A stretch of 64,000 nucleotides of DNA from Topomyia yanbarensis (taxonomy: Eukaryota > Arthropoda > Insecta > Diptera > Culicidae). Below the pieces are notes generated by a model. It made no database searches. It was given only the letters and a program-made list of their open reading frames with translations, and was not told the DNA's origin. This document shows positions 20,990 through 33,484 of the stretch, piece after piece (positions within the stretch are counted from its first letter, which is position 1; every line of letters begins with the position of its first letter). Made by a program: the position numbers and the translations under genes. The DNA is taken from contig NC_080670.1 in NCBI RefSeq assembly GCF_030247195.1, positions 45,584,194-45,648,193 of the forward strand. Direction: 5' to 3'.

Positions 20990-21780
20990 ATAATTCGTGG
21001 TTATTTGGGCGAGGCCCAAAATCACCGTTCTTTCTTGACACAACGCAATGCACTTTCAGAAGAAAAATTCCTTAAACGTGCTATAAAAATACAAAAATTA
21101 TCCATTTTAATCACACGTTATCAAACATCAAGGGGCGCAGTCGTATGTTTCGCGGAACAACGTGCAGCACACCAACGAAAGCTACCACGTTAACAACATC
21201 ATCCCCGTATATATAAGCAAGGACTTTAGAGAGATGTGCTTACACGAATTATCTCCACATGCCCCGGACATCGTGATTAACAAATTTATGTCAAGATACG
21301 AAGAAGTGGCTTCCATAAGAGCTGTAACTTCGCATTTTCGCGGGTGTCCCTAATGTTGTTCTTGTGGTGAGAATGCTCCCATAAACTTTTTCATACGTAA
21401 CCATTTTATGCGGATCAACCGAAAATGGGACGTTTCATCAGGCAATACTGGTTAGGCAACCATGATAGATTCCAATGCGCGAATTCTACAAAAAGATACT
21501 GCGCCATGGAAAACTTTATGTAAAAGCAGCTAAGAACAGCCCATCTACTATAACCGTAAACAGCACACCGTTATCTTATGCCAAACCACAAACGGCTACA
21601 AAACCAATATCTATGGATCTGACAGGAACAAATATTCACTCAAAAACATTCACGACCAGTGTTTCCAAGTCAAGAACCGGCACCACCAGCAAAGAAGCGA
21701 ACGTAGAAGAGGACGAATGCGTTTGTCCTTGCACTCGCATTTTTTTTGACGCTCTATTGCTTTCTTTGAAAATACTTTGA
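20990..21780 (+). pseudogene. Non-LTR retrotransposon ORF1-like (gag-like) pseudogene
   Basis: Three overlapping frames, joined by frameshifts, together resemble the ORF1 nucleic-acid-binding protein of mosquito non-LTR elements. A basic first part ends in RGAVVCFAEQRAAHQRK. Then comes IPVYISKDFREMCLHELSP followed by NKFMSRYEEVASIRAV (21162-21353). After a +1 shift VPNVVLVVRMLP and TFSYVTILCG appear, matching the family pattern of NGVRVVRM before a proline and YVT. A serine/threonine-rich tail (21475-21780) lacks clear zinc knuckles. Assignment is by eye from pattern order, so clade and boundaries are uncertain. No reverse transcriptase follows; the next large element starts at 22176. Confidence 0.45.
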
Positions 21781-23412
21781 ATTTGCTTCTCAACATTTTG
21801 TAGTGTATTCCGTCGATTCAAGCAATAAAACTCGTTTTTAACTTGTACACAAAGTAGGCAACTTCCTTAAGAACGCATTTTTTATACTTTTATTTTATAA
21901 CAATATAATAAAGCGACTGATTACAAAGAAATTACTATTGCTATTTTTATTGCTCTTCTACGAATACCGATCGTGTTCGCCCATCTTCCGGCTAAAAACG
22001 CGGGCCCCCAAATACGACCTGGGCCCAGGGCAATTGCCCTGGCTGCCTCCCCCTCTCATCGGGCCTGACGGTAATTGGCTGGATCCCAGTGGAACACTTA
22101 TTTTCATCCACCGAACCTTGTTAAGACACGCTTTCCAAACCTCGTTCATATAATGAGTCTACAATGACTTATACTTAAGCTGACCAACCGTACGGAATTT
22201 GGGAGGACAGTACGGATTTTTGGTCGTGTGTCCGAAAAAAATACTTGTACGGATTTGTCCGGAATTTGTACGGAATTTCCATCTTCAGTGGAAGTAGGAG
22301 TACTCCCGGGACAACAAAAAATCTTCCACAAATGGAAACAGACTAAATAATGTTGCAAACTAGTTTCCCAGGTTCCAGAAATGCAATTTTTGTTAGCAAA
22401 TGGAAACCGGTGAACAAGAAGAGTGCTAAAAACTTGATTTTTGTAAATTTTCTCATAAGCTGTGGAACTAAGCAAACTTTGCGATTTTTTTTAACATAAA
22501 AGAAAAAATTTAACTTTTATGTGTCTCGCTATCCGCCACGACTAGTTGTTTAAGTCGCTCTCCCAAGTTGGCTGGTATTTTGAAAATCAGTGTCTAGCAG
22601 CCGCCAAGTCATTCTATCTAAGTCGAAACGCAATTTACCCGATTAATTTCCGTTATGAAAAATATAGTGCTCGATGTACACATTTGGCTGAACTCAATTT
22701 GCCTCCTATGAAGGTATCTCAATATGATCCGAATTATACAATTTCTATTTTTAATCTTTTTCGGAACCAAATTATTACCACTGCAGTTTGATTGTATTCT
22801 GTAGTTCTGAAATATAATACAATTAAAATATGCAGTGGATTCTGGAACTCTCTAAAATTTTCCATTTACATAGATTAACACGTTTTCCTTTAATTTCATT
22901 TGTTACGGTAAAACATGATGATGAGTTATGTTCTACCATAGACCATGCGGTAGACTTGGGTGGAACGCCCAACTCCTACTATGCAGAAGGCAAAAAATTC
23001 TTCACATTTCCTTTCGATCATGCCCATATGAGCCTGCCTAGTTCTAGTTTTCCGTTCTAAGTTTATAACTGATTCGCTCTAGAATACCTATCCGTCTTTC
23101 AATTTCATTGCTTTCGTTTCTCTTAGTCTCAAATTTGCCGAAAATAGCCAACAAAATCGATACAGTTAATTTCATTTGAAAGTTTGAACCAAAAATTTAA
23201 TCATACTCGAAGAACACTAGATACAGAAACGAGACTGTTAACTACAATAGAGTCTTTATATTTACGTTAGATTTTCAGCCAGGTAAACTGATTGGGTAGC
23301 TTGATACACACAAGGAACATGATGAGTATAAGTGCAAAATGCGTGTACACTCACTTTTGTATTCCGTAATCAATTTCTTCTTGTGCAAAGAAGCGCTTTT
23401 TTGACTTTAATA

Positions 23413-24381
23413 CTATGTTCACACTGCAGAGCTCATAAAACCGATAAATATCCCAATTTAGCCCCTCTCTTTTTATTTCTCGTTTTTAGAAGTTTCCTCC
23501 TGCCGTGTGGAACCGATCAGCTCCAGACTGCCACTATGTAGCCGCCGTCGCCCTTACCACTACGGAAACTGAACCGAGAGCGACTCGAGGTCCGATGACT
23601 TTTGAAGGATTCCCCGCTGGTCCGAAGAATACCATCCGCCAATCCGACCTACTAGACTGAGGAGCTAATTGGTTTCGCTGATCTCCCGTTTGTCCGAAAG
23701 TTGCAAGTTTTGCTCTTCTCTCCTGGTCACCATCTACGCATTCTCTCCCCTGTCCTTGATACAACTGCTTCTACACCGATTTTGGAAATAATCCCCCCTT
23801 TGAATATCTTGACCAAGCATAAGTCTCCGATAAAAAATCAAATTTGTATTCCGTATTTCTAGTTTTAAGATATTTGTAATTTTACCTCTTTGTTAAAACT
23901 ATTGTCCCCCATCTTGTAAATAGAATTGTATCCCTAGTTTTAAAACACCGGTGAAATTTTTCGTAAATATTTGTTCCCCCTTTTATGTACCAACCTATAT
24001 TGTTAGTTTTAAGATAACTGTAAATATTTCCTAAAAACTATTACTATTGAATTCCTTGTTTTAAAATTTTTCATAAAAAAAATTTTTTTTTGCCCCCTCC
24101 CTTGTATATAGAATCTTATTTCTAGTCTTAAGATAGCTGTAAAATTTTTCTCTTTCATAAAAAAAATTTCAACATTGTAACCTCCTAGTTTTAAAATATC
24201 CAAAATGTAAAAACAAAAAAAAAATTGGCACCGCCAAGCTAACGCATTTGTGCCTATCAAATAAACGAAATGAATAAAAAACACTGCAGAGTTCAAATAC
24301 GTTATTATAATTAGCAACAAGAAACATGTCAGATGTCAAAGATAGCGTTAAACCACGCTTTAACTCATGGTGTGAACGTAG
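23413..24381. mobile_element. TA-flanked MITE split by a retroelement
   Basis: The ends CTATGTTCACAC and, inverted, CTACGTTCACACC are flanked by TA (23411-23412, 24382-24383). Most of the inside is the retroelement fragment at 23436-24280. Without it the MITE would be only about 110 bp, a normal size for such elements. Confidence 0.65.
23436..24280 (+). mobile_element. 5'-truncated non-LTR retrotransposon 3' end
   Basis: The segment ends in CAAATAAACGAAATGAATAA and A-rich tail. It is flanked by ACACTGCAGAGCTCA (23421-23435) and ACACTGCAGAGTTCA (24281-24295), 14 of 15 matching. The 3' UTR repeats a CTAGTTTTAAGATA motif several times and contains TTGGCACC...AAGCTAACGCA, both shared with the elements at 55522 and 57138. 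It is therefore a diverged member of that family. The polyadenylation signal is within the tail. Confidence 0.75.
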
Positions 24382-24414
24382 TATAATGTTGTGCGTTTAT
24401 AAAATTATGGCGTA

Positions 24415-24953
24415 CGGGTTTTTATAATTTTCGGGGAAAAAAACCTAAGGTTTCTTTCCCGGTTAAAACGGTTTTTTTTTTGAGAAGTTTAGGTTTTTTG
24501 AGTTTTTGATGTTTTAATAATAGAAAATTAATGTATTTTTTTGATTTATGAGCATTATTGTCATTAAGATTGGTTTGAATCTGCAAATTTTGATGTCTTT
24601 CTCGATATAATCATTGTCTGATCGCTGATCCAACATTTATTTACCAATTTTGTATTTAAAAAGCTTTCCAACACAAGCTGAGTCGGGTTTTTATAATTTT
24701 CGGGGAAAAAAACCTAAGGTTTCTTTCCCGGTTAAAACGGTTTTTTTTTGAGAAGTTTAGGTTTTTTGAGTTTTTGATGTTTTAATAATAGAAAATTAAT
24801 GTATTTTTTTGATTTATGAGCATTATTGTCATTAAGATTGGTTTGAATCTGCAAATTTTGATGTCTTTCTCGATATAATCATTGTCTGATCGCTGATCCA
24901 ACATTTATTTACCAATTTTGTATTTAAATAGCTTTCCAACACAAGCTGAGTCG
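24415..24953. repeat. Tandem duplication, 2 x 269 bp
   Basis: A unit beginning CGGGTTTTTATAATTTTCGG is repeated directly at 24415-24683 and 24684-24953. I see essentially one substitution (AAAAAGCTTT versus AAATAGCTTT). It is recent, or an assembly duplication. No gene lies within it. Confidence 0.9.
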
Positions 24954-25080
24954 ATTGCGTTTCTTGCTGCGAGTCAACCACTAGCCGAAAGAATTCGGAT
25001 TGCAATTTGTGAGAGTTCTGATTGCGGTGCGATGTTTTTGAGCGTATTACTCATTTTTACTTTTAACCGAATGAAGTATT

Positions 25081-25140
25081 TAGTAAATTTTGGGTAAATT
25101 GTTAGTAAATTTTGGGAAGGTATTTAGTAAATTTTGGGTG
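25081..25140. repeat. Short tandem repeat TAGTAAATTTTGGG x3
   Basis: Three imperfect copies with variable short spacers. Confidence 0.8.
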
Positions 25141-25610
25141 AAAAACTATCTAACTTCGATAAAAGTGAAACAACTTCTAAAATGAGTAACAAGCAGGATA
25201 AATGGCTTAGGCATCACATGATTATTCTGATTTTTATAAGGGTAACTATGACTTGTTCGATGTATTATAAAAAACGAGCAGAAATTTTTGGCTGCGGACT
25301 AAATGAGTGACCGAAAATAAATGTCGTAAGAACAGAACTTGCTTCATAAAACCCGCTTTAAATATATTAGAATGTTAAAATCGGAAGCTAAAAGAAACTC
25401 TTCCATGTAACAGTCGATTAAAAAAACCGGTATAAAATCCGTAATAAAAAATAGAAACCTCAGCGATACATAATAGAATAGCGGTGTAATAGGAATTGTG
25501 TTATATATCAGGCTCGTTTGTATCAAAAACCGTCCATGTTTACTGCTGTAAGTTGTTGTGATGAGATTTGTTACTTCTATTTCAGTTATTGGGGTGATTT
25601 TATATTACGT

Positions 25611-26530
25611 GGATGCCATAACCGGAAACTCTAGTAATATGGGAGAACTCACTCTCTTCTAGGATATGAACCATACATTGCAAATTAAGTATCAGATTCA
25701 AAATCCGCGCGCGATCGTTCAAGAATACACGCAAACATGCGACTAGCCACACGGTTATAAAACCAAATTTATACACGAGAAGTTACATTCACGCTAGCAC
25801 ACGCGACAAACACGTTTACATACAAACGCTTGAGCCCTTCGCGATCATCCACGCATACCTACGCTTACGATCTTGCAAACAGGATAACACTCCGGTGACT
25901 AAGTGAACGTTCTAGCACTTATAAATTTACAAACGTGGTCTGAAGAATGAGCCTACATACACTTGTGTTCGCGCGATCATGAATTGGTTATGTCCGGAAA
26001 TTCTTCCTCTCGGCCCTAGCCGCCTAGGTCCATGCCTTCAGCTTGACTAATCAGAAAAATGACGCTAATATCTACTAGACAATACGTTCCATGGCGACAT
26101 GACCGGGAACTCTAGTGATAGAGTTGATAGTGATAGAGAACTCACTCTCTTCTAGCATCTGAACCATAAACTGAGAATTAAGTATTACATTAACGGTCCG
26201 TGCGATCATCCAAGAACACACGCAAATATGCAAATGGACACCCGGTTTTAAAATCGAATTTAAGCATGCGAAGTGACACGCTAGCACACGCGGCACACAA
26301 ACATCTACGCGACAAACAAACGCCCACGCAATCGAACACAGTAATATCCAAACGCTCGAGCCCTTCGCGAGGGTACACAAAGACGAACATACAATCGCTA
26401 TCATCCATGTACAACTACGCCCAAGATTTCATAAACACAAAAACGACCCCAATGATTTAGTAACCCCTACAGCACTTCTAATCCGATTAACGCGGTCTCA
26501 AGCGCACACAAATAAACGCTCATTCCAACG
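25611..26530. repeat. Diverged ~480-bp tandem duplication
   Basis: Segments at about 25611-25990 and 26090-26530 share a string of blocks in order: CCGG.AACTCTAGT, GAGAACTCACTCTCTTCTAG, TGAACCATA, AATTAAGTAT, AAGAA.ACACGCAAA, CGCTAGCACACGCG, GAGCCCTTCGCGA. The second copy has an extra GATAGAGTTGATAGTGATAG. Both are rich in ACACGC-like motifs. This could be remains of long terminal repeats or simply an old duplication. Confidence 0.6.
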
Positions 26531-28737
26531 CGATCGTCAAGTTCATTCCACTGCACAACTGAACCGTACAGTCGATATCACAATCAGAATCACGGCCTGC
26601 TGCAATTGGACTGAAGCAGTGATGAGTGATTCTGATAGGGAGCCCCTTTGTGAACTCAGCTCTACAGCTCCAGTAGGAAAACTCTCGAAATGGAAAGAAA
26701 GATAACAAAATTTAAAATATCTATTAGAATTGCATTCTGTAATAAAATTATGTTTTTGTCTGCCAGTTAGTATGAAATTTAGGAACATATTTAAAGCAGT
26801 TGCAAGAAAAACATTTTTACCAATTACTTCTCCGCGATGCAATCACATTGAATATATTTTCATTCTCTTCAGACTTTCGTTACCAAAAAATAAAACTTTT
26901 TTAAAAATGAGTTTTTTTGTAGTTTTAGTTTATAATAATTTTTTTTAATTTTTTGATAAATTCACAACTTTTTATACAGCATTTGTTTTTTTTGCGAAGA
27001 AGAGATTATTCTCTGCAATATTTTCTCGGAGTGTTTTGCTGTACAAAATACAGATCTCGAAACACATTTTTTTAAACGATGCCTGCAAAAAAATTTAGGC
27101 CATTTGAAAGTATTGCGCTTGAATCAAAATGCTTTGCTTTGCGTGCAAAATGCTCAGAACCCATGCTGGTAAAACGTCTAATGTTTCCACTGCATCGAAG
27201 ATGGTCGTTCGCGATTTTAAAGATTTTTGGGTGAATCTTGGAGGAATTACTGTATTGTGAAATCTGTCGGGAAGTGCCAATTTGAACAACAATCGCTGTA
27301 ATATTTTAATTCTTGCCGAAGTTTAGTGTCGAGATATGTGAATATTAAAAACAAAAGTGGAACTCTCGTCAAAGAACGGACTTCGAGTCTTTCCGTATTA
27401 GCCCGAGTTTTTGGAATATTTAGTTACAGGTTTCATAGCCTAGCCTTGCGAAAGTCACCTCTATCAGATGCCATCATATCAGGCATTCAATAATGATAAT
27501 TTTCGATAGATTGCGCCAGGCAAAAAAATCATTTTGCAGAACGATCTACAACATGTCGTTGATCGTGAAGCACTATAATAAAATTCAATATCCTCGTGTT
27601 TATGGATAAAATCAAGATTCAACTGCCCGATACGGCACCTCGAACTTGTGATACGGTCTTTAAAAGTATCGCTGTACAGAAAAGTGGAATCGTTACAGAG
27701 GATACATGAAAAAACTAATTATGCCTAGATTATTTCAATGGTGTTTACGCGGTAAGATTGCATCCTTCCTACCTGATCCGACAATACAAAACACGACAGT
27801 ATTACTTAACAAATAATGCTTTGCAGTTATCAATGACAGATTCCTACCTCCATATTCTATAATGAAACGGCTCACTATCATAAACCGTAACAGCATTCGT
27901 TAAGAAAACTCATCTCTGACAATTAATACCAATACACAGTCTTCAATTCCGTTGCCTAATCTCCAAATGGTTTCCAACTTTGTGACACTTGTTCAGGCAA
28001 TAACGGCAACTGCAAAACCGTAAAAACTGTGTGCAACTTCAAATTAAAAGCCAGAGTTCTCAATTGGAACGAAGAAAGAAAGAAGATCCAACCGTGCATG
28101 TCCTGATGAGATGAATTCGAAGCGTATAAGCATTTTATTTTTAATTTGTCGATTTGTATAGAACTCTGTTCATACGAACAGCTGTTTTTGTGAATTTGAA
28201 GTATAGAATACATCCTTTTTATTCCAAAATTTGAATTTGAAAAAAAATCTGTGCATGTTTCGGGTCTTTGGTCTCTGTACTAAAATTCTAATCAAAATTC
28301 GTAATCCCGGGATTGGATGGTCGTGGATATTTAAATTCGAAACCTAATTATTTTGAATCCGATGTGCTGAGCAACAGTCTGTTATAATTTCGTAAGTTTA
28401 TTTCGATCGGAATATCTAATTTTCTACAGAAACCCATATAATTTCAAAGAACCTTCTTGCATGGCAAGAAATTTCAGTTCGTTGTGAACTTAACATGAAG
28501 AATATTAAAAAGAAGGTATTTTTTCTGGATTTTTTAAAAACATAATGCGAAGAACGAAACGATGTCTCGGAATGGTCGAACTAGACTTAGATGGTAAACT
28601 AAATATAGTTTGGTTCCATAAATTATAACTGCAAATTAAATAACAAATGTACATGGAGGAAACTGATCAGGACACTAACACAGGCAACTCTGGCATATAA
28701 TTTCTGTGCTTCATCACTTACATTGAATCCAGAAAAT
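26531..28737. other. Interior of the large hAT-type element without recognised genes
   Basis: AT-rich sequence with short frames only (up to 99 codons), none matching a family I know. No nested transposon ends were recognised before the SINE fragment at 28738. Confidence 0.3.
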
Positions 28738-28878
28738 ATTTCGATTATAGAGGTTTTAACATTAGGGTCATTTGCCTCTTTTTTCGTGGTATAAAAATCT
28801 CTTTTGAAAAAACTGTAACCTTGTGTACGGGATTGGGAATCGAACCAATCGATTTACCAACTACGATATGCCAACCCC
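28738..28878 (-). mobile_element. Decayed Feilai-like SINE on the minus strand
   Basis: TCGATTATAGAGGTTTTAAC, TTTGCCTC and AATCGATTTACCAACTACG match the reverse-oriented copy at 62011-62170. About 25 bp are missing between the B box region (GAATCGAACC) and AATCGATTT. Confidence 0.7.
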
Positions 28879-29117
28879 TAAAATCATTGTTAAAAATTCC
28901 ATTGCCTGTAGTAAAATATAGTAAACAAGAGAAACACTAAACAGTCTTAGAAATCAACCTCTGTGTTCTAAATTTTGAAATGAAATGTGTACGGATTTTT
29001 CTTAGCCCACAGTTGGTCAGCTTACTTATACTCAATAAATTATAATCTGAGCAGGATTTTACTTATATTGTGATTAAATTACATGGAAATAAAAATAATC
29101 ATATAAAGTTATGTTAA

Positions 29118-30081
29118 CCCTAGAACGTTGCACTTGTGTTTTACACCCTAGAACGTTGCACTGGGGTATAAATGTACGCGTTTGATCGCAATTTTCGCAG
29201 GTAAAAATGCAAACAAAAGAAATGTATAATACATAATTTTCTTCGTTTTTTAATTGCGAAAACAGATGTGTAAATGAAAGTAAGTAATTTATTGAATCAA
29301 TGATACATACATTGGTTTGAACCAAAAAAAGGGAAAAACTCGCGGTTTGGCTTTTTTTTACAAAAAATACTATAACTTTGCGAATTTTCAACCGATTTGA
29401 AAAAAAATCAAATGATTCTAAAAGTTGAAAGAATGATCTTGAAACGGTATAGAATGGAATTTCGAAATTTTTGAAAAAGTGCAATTATTTTGAGGAGTGA
29501 ATGTTTAAAAATCGTGTTTTGGAAAATAGCACGAAATGGGATGGAAATTGAAATGAAAAAATATTTCTGACCAGTAATACATTGGTAACACGCAACGTTA
29601 CTGTTACACAAGTTATTGTGCGCAAATTATACTTGCGAGCCATTGCTTTGAAAAACTATAAAAAATAAACAATAAAACAATAGAAATCAGCAAAAATGAG
29701 AACGATTTTTTGTTCCGCTTCAATATTAAATTAAATAAATGATTAAAAACGATCATATAATACTAATTGTTACTTACGTAGTAAAAAAACCAGTATTTAA
29801 ACTGGTATTGTGACGAATCACATTTCCACTGGCAGCACGAAACTTGACGAAACACTAACGGCAACCGTACACTGGGGTACAAATGTACCCCACGCCAACT
29901 TGGACACCTGCTTCCACAAAGGCTATAAGCAAACTGGCTATACCACCTTTTCCTACTCTTACTAGGAACTCTAAATTGAATTATGGTTAGGGTCCCAGTT
30001 CATTAAATGCCTAATTCTCGTTTTCACACGGCTCCAAAGAAGGCGTGGGGTACATTGTTACCCCGGTGCAACGTTCTAGCG
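29118..30081. mobile_element. piggyBac-like non-autonomous element, copy 1
   Basis: TTAA lies directly outside both ends (29114-29117, 30082-30085). The ends are CCCTAGAACGTTGCAC and, inverted, CGCTAGAACGTTGCACC. TTAA plus a CCCTAGAA start is the hallmark of piggyBac. At the left end CCCTAGAACGTTGCAC occurs twice, 28 bp apart. Copies 2 (35220-36197) and 3 (45590-46800) lie in the opposite orientation. Phenylalanine-rich frames inside are not a transposase. Confidence 0.88.
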
Positions 30082-30085
30082 TTAA

Positions 30086-31799
30086 TATTGAGCACTGGAG
30101 CTAGAAGTGTCAGGATCATACAAGTAGAATCGATGTTCTAGTAACCAGATTTTAGTCTGCCATTGGAGCACTTGATTCCCAACGAATCATTTAAGTCTTA
30201 CAGTAAAATGAAATTTATGGTCCCCTTTCGGATCAGGACATACGATTATAAGCTCCTGAGATGTACCAGCTGACCAGTAATATAACATGGCGTTACATGT
30301 GACCAGCCGTTCTAACATCGATGGGAACAAGTGCACCAAAATGTTTTCACTATAGTTCCCACAGAGAGAGAAAAAAACATTGCATTGTTTCACTCTTACT
30401 CTCCCAAGCCTAATCAACTACTGTCGTTATTAGGAAGGGTACTTTTTGTTATAGGCCAATTTATTACCTTAACAAGCTCTGTTTGTTCGCGCCTAATGGA
30501 GCAGAATTGTTTTCTGCTCTTTTTTTTCCTCCTCGATAAACAATCGATCAATGAACCGGGAAAGTCTTCAATTCAACCGCTGACCCACATACCCATATGA
30601 CGGTGCTGCTGCTGCTGCATTCTCCCATGATCGGTAGTGGAAGCGCGGAAGACGACCTCTTGTCTGGGACTGGGACCTTCCGCCGAACCAATAGGTTCCA
30701 GATAAAGCCCATCAAAATCATTGGAGCGTTTATCATTTCGACGAACCGCTAAATCACCTGGGATGTGAGGAAACGACAGTGAAACTGGATAGTTTTCTTT
30801 TTTCTTCGAAAGGGTCTTTTTACACCTAAATCAATGATTTGAGTGTCGGTCGTTAAAAACGATAGATACATGTAAGCGGGTATAAATTCACCCAGTGGCG
30901 CTTAAAACTCCCGTCTTAAGGTGGGAATCCTCTTTTGTTTGTTTAATTGCTGATTGGAAAAGACTGTATTTTCAGTATGGGACCATTAAAAATATGTTCA
31001 CAATTGCAGATGCAGGCAATAACTGTTTCGTTGAGAAGGGTTTGTGGATATCTTGAAATACTTGAACGTCTTTTTTTCAATAACCCCTACACGGTGATAT
31101 TTCTTACTATACCAGGTAACACCACATTGCAGTGATGATTAATCACCGCCACCAAGTTGGGCTTCCTAGGAACTCTCACTACCCGCAGTACCTGTGAGAT
31201 AGCCGCACTTATTGCCTAGTCTAGCACTTTTTTTTCTAACCCATGCCGAAAGAAATTTTGATTGCTAGCAACTATCTACAAGTAGTCTCTTTAGGGATTT
31301 GCTTTCGGTTTTATCCGTTTCCAAAGATCCTGTGACGAGTTCAAGATGAAAAAATTCCGACTGAAAAGGGAAAACTCCCAAAGCAGTTGGAATTTGTTGC
31401 ATCTCTGCACCTAACCGTTCACTGCACAGTTGCATCGGGAGAGAAGATACTGAAAGACCCTATAAATTACCGCTTTCCATTGAAGATCTTTTTTTTTGTT
31501 TGCATGCAGCCAGTTGATTGCCACCCTCACCCAACTTTCTTCCCTCGAGTTGACTTTCATTGCCTTGGAATGGGGATGTAGCACTTTTTAACGTGATCAG
31601 GTAGCTAGATCATCGATCTAGCTGTAGCAGATTACCAGATGCAAGTTTTTCTCCACGGATACGAAAAACTACCAAAAGTTGAGCTCTTTTGGCACAATCT
31701 CGGGGTATCGTGGAATAAGATTAAATTAGGTAAACCGTGTTGAAGGTAGTTTCCCTTTAACCACGGCGAAAACCACAACTTATTGACAGGTTTTTTATA
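30086..31799. other. Mostly single-copy-looking stretch
   Basis: No transposon ends recognised. Frames are at most 89 codons and of unknown type. A (GCT)-rich run lies at 30603-30620. Confidence 0.3.
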
Positions 31800-32020
31800 C
31801 TCAACCTCGAGTTATGCCTAAATTTAAGTTGAATCTACCTAATTTTGAGTATATCTCAAACAACCCAAAAGTACCTTATTCCATGGAAGGCCTCGACTGA
31901 GTCGAATCTCTTTTTTTTTGTTTTTACAACACTAATAAGTGCGAAAGCGACGCAAGACTCAAAACTACCTAAATTTAAGTTAAAAGAACTTATTCTGCGG
32001 GTTGTTTTATTTTTCCGTGT
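31800..32020. repeat. Repeat-like segment with duplicated CTAAATTTAAGTT
   Basis: GCCTAAATTTAAGTTGAATC (31815-31834) and ACCTAAATTTAAGTTAAAAG (31968-31987) are direct copies. AAACAACCCAAAAGTACC (31859 on) and GCGGGTTGTTTT (31998 on) are inverted. This looks like a small dispersed element whose edges I cannot fix. Confidence 0.4.
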
Positions 32021-33050
32021 ATATTTTGACTCTGGCTGTTTGGTTTGGATCAGTTCGGATTGGAGAGCCGAAGGCGTCGGACGTAGTTTGTGTATTGCTC
32101 TTCGCACGGTTTTTTCATTTGTGTCGTAGTGTTGCAATTCGGCTGCGTGCATTGAAACGGTTAATTATGTGTTTTCTAAACTTTATGATGCAGCTGTTGT
32201 GCCAGTGGTCATTGGATGACAAAAGGAAAAGAAATGTTTACTTGCGGAGGAGCAAGCAAAAAGACGCAGCGTTTTGGCTTGCGGCAACAGAGTTTTTATG
32301 CCTACGGGAAAACAGAGTTGCAACCCAACCCGAGCAGCTGCAGGCGTGAAAGAGACAACGCTATATGAATGACTTCTTTTATCTGGTGAGCACGTTCCAT
32401 TATTGTCTGTGTTTTTACTTTTTATTGGGGCAGTACATTGGATGTATTGTCGTGTGAGAAGTTCAAATTTTTCATTTGATTTATGGGTTTCCAGACAGAT
32501 AGCGCGGGTCGTGCGTCAGACGAATGTGAAGCGGGGCGGTACGCGGTGATAAGTGGATTTCTCGTCTATTATGGCACACTCGCTTTCGTTTTCGGCGTTT
32601 CTTGTGTTTGAAATTGCCGGTTTGTTTCGATCTTGAACGGAATGTGTGTGGGGTTTTTCAAATGAATATCGAGACCCGCCTTTTTTTACAGTGTGTCTCA
32701 AAATAGGCGTCAACAAGGCAAAATCGAGATATTGCTAATGAATTAAACGAATTTAATCCTTCAAATACTTTGCATTAATTCAGTAATTCAACTTTGGACA
32801 AACCATTTTTAAAAGTATCGTGGCACAATTATCTCCGGACTCGTTTAATCGACATATTTGCCCGTGACGAACTTTTATTGCGTAATTTTCAAGTTTCCGT
32901 GAGACGAAGTATAGTGCCGAAATCAAAGCACTTACCTTACGTTTAACTAGAAAATCAAGCATGGTTTAAACTGTTGGAAACACAATTTCAAAATATGTGC
33001 TCGTACTGTGACTGCTGAGAACAGAATACAAAATAAATCAGCAATGAGGT
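32021..33050. other. Stretch with an unrecognised 115-codon frame
   Basis: The frame at 32002-32349 (+) has a hydrophobic start and a basic middle, but its first 20 codons lie in the preceding repeat. No family is recognised. A TACAGTGTGTCTCAAAATAG sequence at 32688-32707 resembles a Tc1/mariner end, but no partner end was found. Confidence 0.25.
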
Positions 33051-33051
33051 G

Positions 33052-33484
33052 TCAAAATGATGCGCTCAAAAATGATTCATCGAAGCAGCCAATGTCATAC
33101 TTCAACAGGTCTTCGCATGTCAAACTCGGTTCGGCAACCACTCTATCGGTTTCCACTGCATTTGCAGGTACGTATACCCTAAACCGGATCGTATAACGCT
33201 TGCAGCAAGCAATCTGGTTTGCCTGCTCGAGGCTATTCACAATAACTCTCACTTTATCCACCCGCACCCTTGTTATCTGGGTAACAGCGAGATATCCAAA
33301 ATATTCGTTAATTCGATTGGGTCCGTAGCACCCAAGGCCCAGTTGACTGGAGCGGGTACTTTATGCGATGATTCATAGGGCTATTTGTATCAGGAAGAGA
33401 AACATTATCTGGGGAAGAATTGCCATCTGAGTTCATGTCTGTTGGTGGATCGCTTGATGGGGGAAGTCCCCCGTTATCTGCCAT
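33052..33484 (-). pseudogene. Non-LTR ORF1-like fragment, 5' part
   Basis: On the minus strand a start codon at 33484 opens a serine/proline/aspartate-rich leader (MADNGGLPPSSDPPTDMNSD...). After about 58 codons the frame breaks near 33310. It continues in another frame (from 33267) as RVRVDKVRVIVNSLEQANQ, then RFRVYVPANAVETDRVV and KYDIGCFDES. This order of acidic leader, then a YR-YIP..-E..G/VV block, then a G.GCF block matches gag-like ORF1 of jockey-type elements in mosquitoes as I know them. It is broken by one frameshift and cut off at 33052. Confidence 0.55.

Larger units (their letters stand above)
22176..29024. mobile_element. Composite hAT-type element (6.85 kb) with perfect 8-bp target duplication
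   Basis: The ends are TAAGCTGACCAACCGT at the left and the inverted TAAGCTGACCAACTGT at the right: 16 bp, one mismatch. CTTATACT lies directly outside both ends (22168-22175 and 29025-29032), a perfect 8-bp duplication as made by hAT (and P) transposases. TACGGATTTTT motifs occur subterminally at both ends. Inside are an older MITE/retroelement nest (23413-24381), a 269-bp tandem duplication, a diverged ~480-bp duplication and a SINE fragment. I found no transposase frame, so the element is non-autonomous or gutted. Inner insertions explain part of its length. Confidence 0.85.

Noticed and set aside
32688..32962. A Tc1/mariner element, from TACAGTGTGTCTCAAAATAG and a 60-codon minus frame.
   Set aside because: Only one end was found, and the frame lacks recognisable helix-turn-helix or DDE motifs.
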